NCBI GenBank assembly: GCA_029562045.1
Contig: JAKQWJ010000211.1
Coordinates: forward strand, 1-6,078
DNA from: Spirochaetota bacterium
Lineage (GTDB): Bacteria > Spirochaetota > Spirochaetia > DTKZ01
Length of the DNA stretch: 6,078 bases
Direction: 5' to 3'
Shown one piece after another: positions 1-5,591 of this stretch. The stretch's first letter is position 1. The number at the start of each line of letters is the position of its first letter. Below the pieces are notes generated by a model. That model had not been told where the DNA came from and made no database searches. It saw only the letters and a program-made list of their open reading frames with translations. A program made the position numbers and the translations under genes.

Positions 1-2
1 CC

Positions 3-191
3 CGGAGCAGGCTGCGGAACCAGGAGCTGGCGGCGGCCCGGCTGGAGGCGGTCCTGCTTGCGGCCCTGGAGATGCCGAAACCGCGGAAACGGTCCCGGCC
101 GCCCCCTTCGGCGGGCCGGAACAGGCTGGCGGCCAAGAGACGGCTGGGACTCCTGAAGGATCTGCGCAGACCCCCCTCAGGCGACGCCTGA
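3..191 (+). CDS. arfB: Peptide chain release factor-like ribosome rescue protein (ArfB/YaeJ type), C-terminal part
   Basis: The gene is cut by the left edge; 62 codons remain in the frame starting at base 3, ending at TGA 189-191. The visible protein starts in a helix (RSRLRNQELAAARLEAVL) resembling the end of the RF-1 domain. It continues into a strongly basic tail with PKPRKRSRPPPSAGRNRL and then AAKRRLGLLKDLR. This matches the order seen in ArfB/YaeJ: an Arg/Lys-Pro-rich linker, an RRL-x-x-K-like element, then a basic helix that sits in the empty mRNA channel of a stalled ribosome. ArfB proteins hydrolyse peptidyl-tRNA on non-stop ribosomes through a GGQ motif, which would lie upstream and is not visible. 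The short linker and basic tail favour ArfB over RF1/RF2. It is separated from the operon by its own hairpin and a new promoter, so it is probably unrelated in function. Confidence 0.72.
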   Translation, partial: RSRLRNQELAAARLEAVLLAALEMPKPRKRSRPPPSAGRNRLAAKRRLGLLKDLRRPPSGDA

Positions 192-195
192 GGGG
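173..195 (+). terminator. Perfect inverted repeat at the end of the arfB-like gene, possible terminator
   Basis: Two 11-base arms, CCCCTCAGGCG (173-183) and CGCCTGAGGGG (185-195), are exact complements around a single A at 184. In RNA the inner pairs would open to form a small loop. The stop codon of the upstream gene lies inside the right arm. No T-tract follows (next bases CCTTCGCG), so this is not a canonical intrinsic terminator. It could still act as a 3'-end stem protecting the upstream mRNA or help termination. Confidence 0.45.
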
Positions 196-225
196 CCTTC
201 GCGCCGCCTCAGGGACAACGCGAGC

Positions 226-254
226 TTGACAATTCCCCGGGGCGCCCCCATAAT
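226..254 (+). promoter_or_regulatory. Sigma-70-type promoter of the TRAP/transketolase operon
   Basis: The -35 box TTGACA (226-231) is a perfect consensus match. The -10 box CATAAT (249-254) matches TATAAT at five of six positions. The spacer is exactly 17 bases (232-248). Transcription is predicted to start near 261, giving an untranslated leader of about 40 bases before the dctP start at 302. This is also where the otherwise GC-rich sequence becomes locally AT-rich. No equally good promoter is apparent in the short gaps between the later genes. Confidence 0.82.
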
Positions 255-260
255 GAAACC

Positions 261-276
261 GTGATATATCTTTCAC
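261..276. promoter_or_regulatory. Candidate operator palindrome at the transcription start
   Basis: GTGATATATCTTTCAC is an imperfect 16-base palindrome with six of eight base pairs symmetric and perfect outer GTGA/TCAC arms. Its left half contains the perfect 8-base palindrome GATATATC (263-270). It starts at the predicted +1, where a bound repressor would block RNA polymerase. The likely partner is the FadR-type regulator encoded at the end of the same operon, because such regulators usually bind short two-fold symmetric sites near their own promoter. The GTGA/TCAC spacing is 8 bases, not the 6 of a CRP site. The partner is inferred, not shown. Confidence 0.5.
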
Positions 277-301
277 ATATTAGTATCCGAGGGGGTGCCA
301 C

Positions 302-1303
302 ATGAGGAAAATTGTCGCCACGGCCCTGGTCCTGGGCCTTCTGGCCGGGTCCTTCGTCTTCGCCGGAGGGGGGTCGGAAAAAGCGTCCGGGGACGTCAAA
401 GAGGTGACCTACAAGCTGGCCCACAGCTACCAGCCCACCCACGCCTTTTCCAAGGGCGTCAAACGGCTCATCGACGTGGTGAAGCAGAAATCCAACGGCA
501 AGTTCATCATCAACGAGTTCCCCGCGGCCCAGCTGGGCAGCGAAAAAGACATCACCGACGGGGCCGTGAACGGCGTCATCGAGATGGTGATCATCGGCCC
601 GGGGGAGATCGGCAAGAGATACAAACCCGTCCTCATTTTCGAAGGGCCCTTCCTGTTCTCCGGTTACGAGCACGCCCAGAAGGTGCTGAAGGGGCCGGTG
701 GGCCGGGATCTCTGGGACGGCTGCCTCAAGGCCACGGGCCTTCGGGAGCTGGCCACCCTGTACTACGGAACCCGGTATGTGACCGCCAAGAAGGCCATCC
801 GCACCCCCGAGGACATGAAGGGAATGAAGCTCCGGGCGCCGGACATGCCCATGAGCGTCGCCAACGCCCGGGCCATGGGCGCCAACCCCACTCCCATGGC
901 CCTGTCGGAAGTGTACCTGGCCCTGCAGCAGAACGTGGTGGACGGCCAGGAGAACCCCATCCCGACGATCTACACCCAGAAATTCTTCGAGGTCCAGAGC
1001 CACATCATCATGACGGGGCATGTCTTCCAGGTAACGCCCCTCTTCGTCGGCGACAAGAAGTTTCAGGCCCTGTCTCCGGAGTTCCGGAAGATCCTCACCG
1101 ATTCGGTGGACCAGGTGGCCCCCACCATCGACAGGGAGATCATGGACGACGAGAAGAAGATGCTGGAAGAGATGAAGTCCCGGGGCATGCAGGTCATCCA
1201 GCCCGATGTGGCCGCCTTCGTCAAGGCCACCTCCTCGGTCTACAAGGACTTCGAAAGCAACTGGGGCCCCGACCTCTACAACAAAATCCAGGCCCTGCGG
1301 TAA
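302..1303 (+). CDS. dctP: TRAP transporter substrate-binding protein (DctP family)
   Basis: This periplasmic binding protein captures the solute and delivers it to the DctQ/DctM membrane complex. The 333-residue length is typical of the family. Residues 1-21 form a Sec signal peptide (Arg2-Lys3, a hydrophobic core, then SFVFA) with likely cleavage after Ala21; there is no lipobox cysteine, so it is probably soluble in the periplasm. The mature part shows the DctP pattern: LAHSYQPTHAFSKG near residues 39-52, YYGTRYV with Arg158, a PEDMKGMKLRAPD stretch with Arg178, MALSEVYLALQQNVVDGQEN ending at Asn218, and a helical C-terminus. Arg178 aligns with the arginine that clamps the substrate carboxylate in SiaP (Arg147), and Arg158 with SiaP Arg127, which suggests an organic acid ligand. 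The ATG at 302 is preceded by GAGGGGG (289-295) at good spacing. The exact ligand cannot be read from sequence. Confidence 0.93.
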   Translation: MRKIVATALVLGLLAGSFVFAGGGSEKASGDVKEVTYKLAHSYQPTHAFSKGVKRLIDVVKQKSNGKFIINEFPAAQLGSEKDITDGAVNGVIEMVIIGPGEIGKRYKPVLIFEGPFLFSGYEHAQKVLKGPVGRDLWDGCLKATGLRELATLYYGTRYVTAKKAIRTPEDMKGMKLRAPDMPMSVANARAMGANPTPMALSEVYLALQQNVVDGQENPIPTIYTQKFFEVQSHIIMTGHVFQVTPLFVGDKKFQALSPEFRKILTDSVDQVAPTIDREIMDDEKKMLEEMKSRGMQVIQPDVAAFVKATSSVYKDFESNWGPDLYNKIQALR

Positions 1304-1322
1304 TCCGGCAACGCAGATTCCC

Positions 1323-1353
1323 GGCGCGGGAGGTTTCCCCTCCCGCGCCTTTT
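1323..1353 (+). terminator. GC-rich hairpin with T-tract between dctP and dctQ
   Basis: The arms GGCGCGGGAGG (1323-1333) and CCTCCCGCGCC (1339-1349) pair perfectly over 11 bases around a 5-base loop, followed by TTTT (1350-1353). This is the form of an intrinsic terminator with a short T-tract. It lies 19 bases after the dctP stop and just before the dctQ ribosome binding site (GGAAGGGG, 1361-1368). It probably acts as a partial terminator or as a stem protecting the dctP 3' end, giving more binding protein than membrane subunits. Full termination is unlikely because no new promoter is seen before dctQ. Confidence 0.75.
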
Positions 1354-1372
1354 CCGTAGCGGAAGGGGTGTC

Positions 1373-1837
1373 ATGAAATTGTTGAACAAACTGGAAGAGG
1401 GTTTCGTGATGGCCGGCTTCGCCGTCATGGGGCTCGTCCTGGCCCTGCAGATCTTCATGCGTTACGTGGTGAACCGCCCCCTGGTCTGGAGCGAGGAGTT
1501 CGCCCGGTATCTTTTCGTCTGGGTCACCTTCATCGGCGCCGGCTACGGGGTCCGGCATAAAATCCACATCAGCATGGAGGTGTTTTTCGTCCGTCTCCCG
1601 AAGGCCCTGAGAATCGGGGTGGCCATCGCCACCAACCTCCTGTCCATCGCCGTCTTCGCCTACCTCATTCCCTGGGGGATCCGGTTCATCGAGGATCAGA
1701 ACGAGATCCTCTCCTCCGCCATGGGGATACCCATGAGCTGGGTTTTCGTTTCCGTCCCCATCGGCTGCCTCATCGTCTGTCTCCGACTGGCGGGGGACAC
1801 CGTCCGGGTGGTGAGAACGAAAGGAGAAAACCTATGA
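1373..1837 (+). CDS. dctQ: TRAP transporter small membrane subunit (DctQ family)
   Basis: This is the small integral membrane protein of the TRAP complex, which pairs with DctM and helps dock the binding protein. It has 154 residues, within the usual range, and four predicted membrane segments near residues 11-33, 44-60, 80-102 and 121-141. The family motif is clear after helix 1: FMRYVVNRPLVWSEEFARYL (residues 28-47), containing the conserved Trp39-Ser-Glu-Glu, followed by FIGAGYGVRHKIHI. The ATG at 1373 has GGAAGG (1361-1366) six bases upstream. Its last four bases overlap the start of dctM (ATGA), so the two subunits are probably translationally coupled. It is separated from dctP by 69 bases containing a hairpin. 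Confidence 0.93.
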   Translation: MKLLNKLEEGFVMAGFAVMGLVLALQIFMRYVVNRPLVWSEEFARYLFVWVTFIGAGYGVRHKIHISMEVFFVRLPKALRIGVAIATNLLSIAVFAYLIPWGIRFIEDQNEILSSAMGIPMSWVFVSVPIGCLIVCLRLAGDTVRVVRTKGENL

Positions 1838-3111
1838 TCCTGCTGCTGGGCTCCTTCTTCCTTCTCCTCTGCGTCAAGGTCCCGGTGTCCTTTTCCCTGC
1901 TGGCCAGCTCGCTGTTCTATCTGGTGTCCAACGACATATCGCCCCTGGTGGCCATCCAGAGGATGGCCATGGGGATCGGCGACTCCTTCCCGCTGATGGC
2001 GGTGCCCTTCTTCATCCTGGCGGGGTCCATCATGAACACCGGCGGCATCACCACCCGGATCTTCGATTTCGCCGACAAGGTTGTGGGTCACATCACCGGC
2101 GGGCTGGGGCATGCCAACATTCTGGCCAGCATCATCTTCTCCGGCATGTCCGGGACCGCCATCGCCGACGCCGGGGGGCTGGGGGCCATCGAACTGAAGG
2201 CCATGAAGGACGCGGGCTATCCGGAGGACTTCAGTCTGGCCGTCACCGGCGCCAGTTCCACCATCGGACCCATCATCCCCCCCAGCGTGCCCGCGGTGGT
2301 CTTCGGGGTCATCGCCGGAGTCTCCATCGGCCGGCTCTTCATCGCCGGGGTCGTCCCGGGGCTGCTGATGGGGGCCGCCATGTCGGTCTTCGTCTATGTG
2401 CAGAGCAAGAGGCGGGGCTACCCCAAAAAAAAGAGGGCGAGCTTCCGGGAGCTGATGGACGCGACCCGCAAATCCTTCTTCGCCCTCCTCACCCCGGTGG
2501 TCATCATCGGGGGGATCCTCATCGGGGTCATCACCCCCACCGAGGCGGCCATCATCGCCGTGGTGTATTCGCTGGTCCTGAGCATCGCCTACGGGGAGTT
2601 CTCCCGGCAGGACATCGTCCGGGTGCTCCGGGAGACCGCCAACAGCACCGTCAGCGTCATGCTCATCGTGGGCTGCGCCTCCCTCTTCGGCTGGATCCTG
2701 GCCAGCGAGCAGATCCCCCAGAGGCTCTCCTCGTTCTTCCTGGCCACGCTGCCCAACAGGTATGTGGCCCTCCTGGTCATCAATATCCTGCTCCTCATCG
2801 CCGGGACCTTCATGGAAACCATCTCGGCCCTGACGATTCTGACCCCGGTGCTGATGCCGGTGGTGGAAGGCTTCGGCATCGACCCGGTCCACTTCGGGCT
2901 GATCATGATCCTGAACCTGATGATCGGACTGCTGACGCCGCCGGTGGGGATGGTTCTCTACGTGCTGGCGGGGGTCTCCAATGTGTCCTTCGAAAAGATC
3001 GCCAAGGCGGTCTGGCCCTATATCGTGGTATTGACTTTGGTCCTGTTCTTCCTTACCTATGTCCCACAGATTGTACTTTTTCTGCCGAACCTGCTCTTCG
3101 GGGCGGGCTAA
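1834..3111 (+). CDS. dctM: TRAP transporter large membrane subunit (DctM family)
   Basis: This is the transport subunit that carries the solute across the inner membrane, driven by an ion gradient (usually Na+ in this family). It has 425 residues, the normal size, and is hydrophobic throughout, consistent with many membrane helices plus re-entrant loops. Conserved DctM motifs appear in order: GGLGHANI (89-96), SGMSGTAIAD (103-112), MKDAGY (124-129), ASSTIGPIIPPS (140-151), GVITPTEAA (231-239) and LLTPPVGMVLY (366-376). The two IPPS/TPPVG-type loops fall in the two pseudo-symmetric halves, where the ion sites are found in solved TRAP structures. A basic cytoplasmic loop (KRRGYPKKKR, 192-201) joins the halves. 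AAGGAG at 1821-1826 precedes the ATG, which overlaps the dctQ stop. It is a separate gene, not a DctQM fusion. Confidence 0.95.
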   Translation: MILLLGSFFLLLCVKVPVSFSLLASSLFYLVSNDISPLVAIQRMAMGIGDSFPLMAVPFFILAGSIMNTGGITTRIFDFADKVVGHITGGLGHANILASIIFSGMSGTAIADAGGLGAIELKAMKDAGYPEDFSLAVTGASSTIGPIIPPSVPAVVFGVIAGVSIGRLFIAGVVPGLLMGAAMSVFVYVQSKRRGYPKKKRASFRELMDATRKSFFALLTPVVIIGGILIGVITPTEAAIIAVVYSLVLSIAYGEFSRQDIVRVLRETANSTVSVMLIVGCASLFGWILASEQIPQRLSSFFLATLPNRYVALLVINILLLIAGTFMETISALTILTPVLMPVVEGFGIDPVHFGLIMILNLMIGLLTPPVGMVLYVLAGVSNVSFEKIAKAVWPYIVVLTLVLFFLTYVPQIVLFLPNLLFGAG

Positions 3112-3116
3112 AGGAG
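3111..3116 (+). promoter_or_regulatory. Ribosome binding site deciding the transketolase N-half start
   Basis: AAGGAG overlaps the last base of the dctM stop. It lies seven bases before ATG 3124 but only one base before the in-frame GTG at 3118. The spacing selects the ATG as the start. Confidence 0.8.
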
Positions 3117-3123
3117 AGTGATT

Positions 3124-3957
3124 ATGGCGCTGCAGGCGGATCGCAAGGCCCTTCTGGAAGGCCTGTCCGGAAAGTTCCGGAACACCATCATCGACACCCT
3201 GTTCAAGATCCAGACCGGCCATCCCGGCGGCTCCCTGTCCGCCGTGGAGATCGTGACCACCCTGTACTTCGAGAAGATGCGGGTGGACCCCAAAAATCCG
3301 AAGTGGCCCGACCGGGACCGCTTCGTTCTGGGCAAGGGGCACGCGGCCCCCATCCTCTATGTGGCCCTGGCGAAGAAGGGCTTCTTCCCTGAGAAGGACC
3401 TGGAAACCCTGCGGCAGCTGGGAAGCCATCTGCAGGGACACCCCTGCGCCAAAAAGACCCCGGGGGTGGAACTGTCCACCGGTCCCCTGGGTCTGGGGCT
3501 CTCCGCCGCCCAGGGGATGGCCCTGGGGGCGAGGATGGACGGCCGGGACTTCCGCACCTATGTCCTCCTGGGGGACGGGGAAATCCAGGAAGGCATCGTC
3601 TGGGAAGCGGCGATGTCGGCGGCCAAGTTCGGTCTGGACAATCTCACCGCCATTCTGGACTACAACAAGGTGCAGCTGGACGGCACCACCGACGAGATCA
3701 TGCCGCTGGGGGACGTGAGGGCCAAGTGGGAATCCTTCGGCTGGCACGTCATCGAGATCGACGGCCACAAGGTGGAGGAGATCGCCGACGCCCTGGACAG
3801 GGCGAAGGCCGTGAAGGGCAGGCCCACGATCATCGTGGCCCGGACCGTCAAGGGCAAGGGCGTTTCATTCATGGAAGGAAAGAACACCTGGCATGGGAAA
3901 CCCATCAGCCGGGAAGAATACGAAGCCGCCAAGGCGGAGCTGGGAGGAGGCAAATAA
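3124..3957 (+). CDS. Transketolase, N-terminal (thiamine diphosphate-binding) subunit of a split enzyme
   Basis: This 277-residue protein corresponds to the first domain of transketolase, which binds the diphosphate and metal of the cofactor. Visible active-site elements are GHPGGS (His33, yeast His30), GKGHA (His73, yeast His69), GHP (His106, yeast His103), STGPLGLGLS (119-128), the cofactor motif starting GDG (150-152) and closing with Asn181, and TWHGK (His257, yeast His263). All the thiamine-site histidines expected of a transketolase are therefore present. The protein stops before the pyrimidine-binding domain, which is encoded by the next gene; the stop TAA shares one base with that gene's ATG. 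Two-gene transketolases are a known natural form, so this is not a broken gene. With its partner it should transfer a two-carbon ketol group, but the acceptor and donor are unknown. Sugar-type specificity is assumed from the family only. Confidence 0.94.
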   Translation: MALQADRKALLEGLSGKFRNTIIDTLFKIQTGHPGGSLSAVEIVTTLYFEKMRVDPKNPKWPDRDRFVLGKGHAAPILYVALAKKGFFPEKDLETLRQLGSHLQGHPCAKKTPGVELSTGPLGLGLSAAQGMALGARMDGRDFRTYVLLGDGEIQEGIVWEAAMSAAKFGLDNLTAILDYNKVQLDGTTDEIMPLGDVRAKWESFGWHVIEIDGHKVEEIADALDRAKAVKGRPTIIVARTVKGKGVSFMEGKNTWHGKPISREEYEAAKAELGGGK

Positions 3958-4904
3958 TGGCCCGTGTGATGGGAAAAGCCATGCGCCAGGCCTACGGGGA
4001 AGCCCTCGTGGAACTGGGAAAAAAATACAAGGATCTCGTTGTTTTTGATGCCGATGTGGCCAGCTCCACCCGGACCATCATGTTCTCCCAGGCGCACCCC
4101 GACCGGTTTTTCAATGTGGGGATCGCGGAGATGAACATGGCCGCCATGGCGGCGGGGATATCCACCACCGGGAAGATCCCCTTCATCAACACCTTCGCCT
4201 GTTTCATGGTATTGAGATGCGCCGACCCGATCCGCAGCCTCATGGCCTACACCAACCTGAACGTCAAGATCGCCGGGGCCTACGCGGGACTCTCGGACTC
4301 CTACGACGGGGCGAGCCATCACGCCATCATGGACATCGCCTTCATGCGCAGCCTGCCCAACATGACGGTCCTGTCCCCCTGCGACGGGGGGGAGGCCGCC
4401 GCGGCCACGGAAGCGGCGATCCTGCATCAGGGGCCGGTGTATCTGCGGCTGCACCGCAATGAAACCCCGGTGCTGACCGATTATTCCCGGGAGCCTTTCC
4501 GGATCGGAAAGGGGAAGATCCTCCGGGACGGCAGGGATGTGAGCATCATCTCCACCGGTTACATGGTGCACAAGGCGCTGGACGCGGCGGAAGCCCTGGA
4601 AAAGGAGGGCATCTCCGCGGGGGTGGTGAACATGAGCACCATCAAGCCCCTGGACGAGGAACTGGTGCTGGAATGCGCCCGGAAGACGGGACGGATCGTC
4701 ACCGCCGAGGAGCATTCCGTCCATGGAGGGCTCGGCGGGGCAGTGGCGGAGCTTCTGGCCCGCAAACACCCCGTGCCCATGGCCTTCGTGGGGGTGCAGG
4801 ACACCTTCGCCGAATCCGGGGATTACGAGAAGCTGCTGGAAAAATATGGACTGACTCCGGGAGCCATCGCCGGGAAGGCCAGGGGCCTTGTCAGGGGAAA
4901 ATGA
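3957..4904 (+). CDS. Transketolase, C-terminal (pyrimidine-binding) subunit of a split enzyme
   Basis: This 315-residue partner supplies the pyrimidine-binding domain and the C-terminal domain. The opening MGKAMRQAYGEALVEL (5-20) matches the start of this domain, with Arg10 placed like the phosphate-binding Arg358 of the E. coli enzyme and Ser37 like Ser385. Glu58 in NVGIAEMNM is the catalytic glutamate that activates the thiamine ring. Phe80 and Phe83 match the aromatic pocket around the pyrimidine. Asp117 and His121 in YDGASHH align with yeast Asp477 and His481. Arg in LRLHRNETP matches the second phosphate-binding arginine. The exception is yeast His469, a phosphate-binding residue, which aligns without gaps to Tyr109. 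The C-terminal domain (about 195-315) has STGYMVHKALDAAEAL and TAEEHSVHGGLGG, usual for the family. AGGAGG (3945-3950) precedes the ATG; a longer upstream frame lies inside the previous gene and is not used. Confidence 0.94.
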   Translation: MARVMGKAMRQAYGEALVELGKKYKDLVVFDADVASSTRTIMFSQAHPDRFFNVGIAEMNMAAMAAGISTTGKIPFINTFACFMVLRCADPIRSLMAYTNLNVKIAGAYAGLSDSYDGASHHAIMDIAFMRSLPNMTVLSPCDGGEAAAATEAAILHQGPVYLRLHRNETPVLTDYSREPFRIGKGKILRDGRDVSIISTGYMVHKALDAAEALEKEGISAGVVNMSTIKPLDEELVLECARKTGRIVTAEEHSVHGGLGGAVAELLARKHPVPMAFVGVQDTFAESGDYEKLLEKYGLTPGAIAGKARGLVRGK

Positions 4905-5581
4905 CGGAATGGCCCGCCGGCTCCGGTAAAGGACGATACCCCGTGCAGGCTCTGCAGGAGAAAGTGTACAGCCATCTCAAGGACAGGATCGTCAACTGCG
5001 AGATGCTGCCCGGGGCGGTGATTTCCGAGGAGATCCTGGCGGGGGAGTTCGGGACCTCCCGGACTCCCATCCGGGAGGCCCTCCTGCGTCTGCAGAAGGA
5101 GAACCTGGTGGTGATCTTTCCCCGCCAGGGGACCTTCGTTTCCCAGATTTCGCTGAAGGACATTCACGAGATCTATCAGATCAGGCTCTTCATGGAGCCC
5201 AAGGTGGCGCGGATAGCCTGCCGGAGCATGGACCCCCAGGTCCTGGAAGGCTTCCGCCGCCGATTCAGCGGTGGGGGCATGAACTCCTCCGCCCCTCTGG
5301 AGTGGTTCCGGCACGACCGGGAACTGCACGGTTACATCATCGAATGCGCCGGCAACCGCCATCTGAAGATGATCTACGGCTCCGTCATCGACCAGAACCA
5401 GCGGATGCGGATCCTGGCGGGGAGGCTCCCCCTGCGGATCAGCGACACCAACGAGGAGCACGCGAGCATCGTGGACGCCCTTCTGTCGAAGGATGAGGAT
5501 CGGGTGGAAAAGGCTATGCAGGCCCATATACTGGCCTCCCGGGACGCGGTGCTCCGGATCGACGGCTTCGTCTACGAATAG
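4901..5581 (+). CDS. GntR-family transcriptional regulator, FadR subfamily with FCD ligand domain
   Basis: This is a 226-residue DNA-binding regulator, probably a dimer, controlling this operon. The winged helix-turn-helix spans about residues 15-85 and shows the GntR signature: LQEKVYSHLKDRI, PGAVISEEILAGEFGTSRTP, REALLRLQKENLV and a wing FPRQGTFVS. The C-terminal all-helical FCD domain (about 90-215) keeps the four ligands that bind a metal in this subfamily: Asp139 and His143 (HDRELH), His187 (EEHASIVDAL) and His209 (QAHILAS). FCD regulators of this kind commonly sense a small carboxylic acid, which fits a TRAP-imported solute. The ATG overlaps the stop of the transketolase gene (ATGA) and has only a closely spaced AGGGG. 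A GTG at 4943 with AAAGGA upstream is a possible alternative start that would remove 14 residues without touching the fold. The probable target is the palindrome at 261-276. Confidence 0.93.
   Translation: MTEWPAGSGKGRYPVQALQEKVYSHLKDRIVNCEMLPGAVISEEILAGEFGTSRTPIREALLRLQKENLVVIFPRQGTFVSQISLKDIHEIYQIRLFMEPKVARIACRSMDPQVLEGFRRRFSGGGMNSSAPLEWFRHDRELHGYIIECAGNRHLKMIYGSVIDQNQRMRILAGRLPLRISDTNEEHASIVDALLSKDEDRVEKAMQAHILASRDAVLRIDGFVYE
4928..4933 (+). promoter_or_regulatory. Possible ribosome binding site for an alternative regulator start
   Basis: AAAGGA lies nine bases before the in-frame GTG at 4943, a better Shine-Dalgarno match and spacing than that of ATG 4901. It may mark the true regulator start or a second one. 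The ATG is preferred for its stop-start overlap. Confidence 0.3.
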
Positions 5582-5591
5582 GAGAGGGGAC

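Noticed and set aside
261..277. CRP binding site
   Set aside because: The GTGA and TCAC half-sites are 8 bases apart instead of 6, and the site lies downstream of the promoter, so a catabolite activator role is unlikely.
295..1359. 354-codon plus-strand frame overlapping dctP in another phase
   Set aside because: Its Arg/Gly/Pro/His-rich translation is a shifted reading of dctP, it has no domain, and it runs through the terminator hairpin.
209..1567. 452-codon minus-strand open frame across dctP
   Set aside because: It has the same antisense artefact composition, no recognisable domain, and covers the promoter and the dctP gene.
2425..2433. A8 run with the in-frame A AAA AAG slippery heptamer (as in dnaX) inside dctM
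   Set aside because: It encodes three lysines in a basic cytoplasmic loop. The zero frame continues through all later DctM motifs, and the -1 frame gives only Gly/Arg/His-rich nonsense-like sequence with no domain. No case for programmed frameshifting.
1696..3768. 690-codon open frame on the minus strand
   Set aside because: It lies opposite dctQ, dctM and the transketolase N-half, which have clear family motifs. Its Asp/Gly/His/Gln-rich, low-complexity translation is what codons for hydrophobic residues (ATC, GTC, CTC, GCC) give when read backwards. It is a GC-rich antisense artefact.
3955..3959. A single transketolase gene broken by a frameshift
   Set aside because: The C-half has its own AGGAGG at proper spacing, an ATG overlapping the stop by one base, and a natural domain start. 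Two-gene transketolases are well known.
3660..4769. 369-codon minus-strand open frame across the transketolase genes
   Set aside because: It is a shadow of two well-supported genes, with biased His/Gly/Asp composition and no credible start context.
4673..4900. Upstream extension of the regulator frame
   Set aside because: It lies wholly inside the transketolase C-half in another phase and encodes low-complexity Arg/Gly sequence. The GntR fold starts after 4901.
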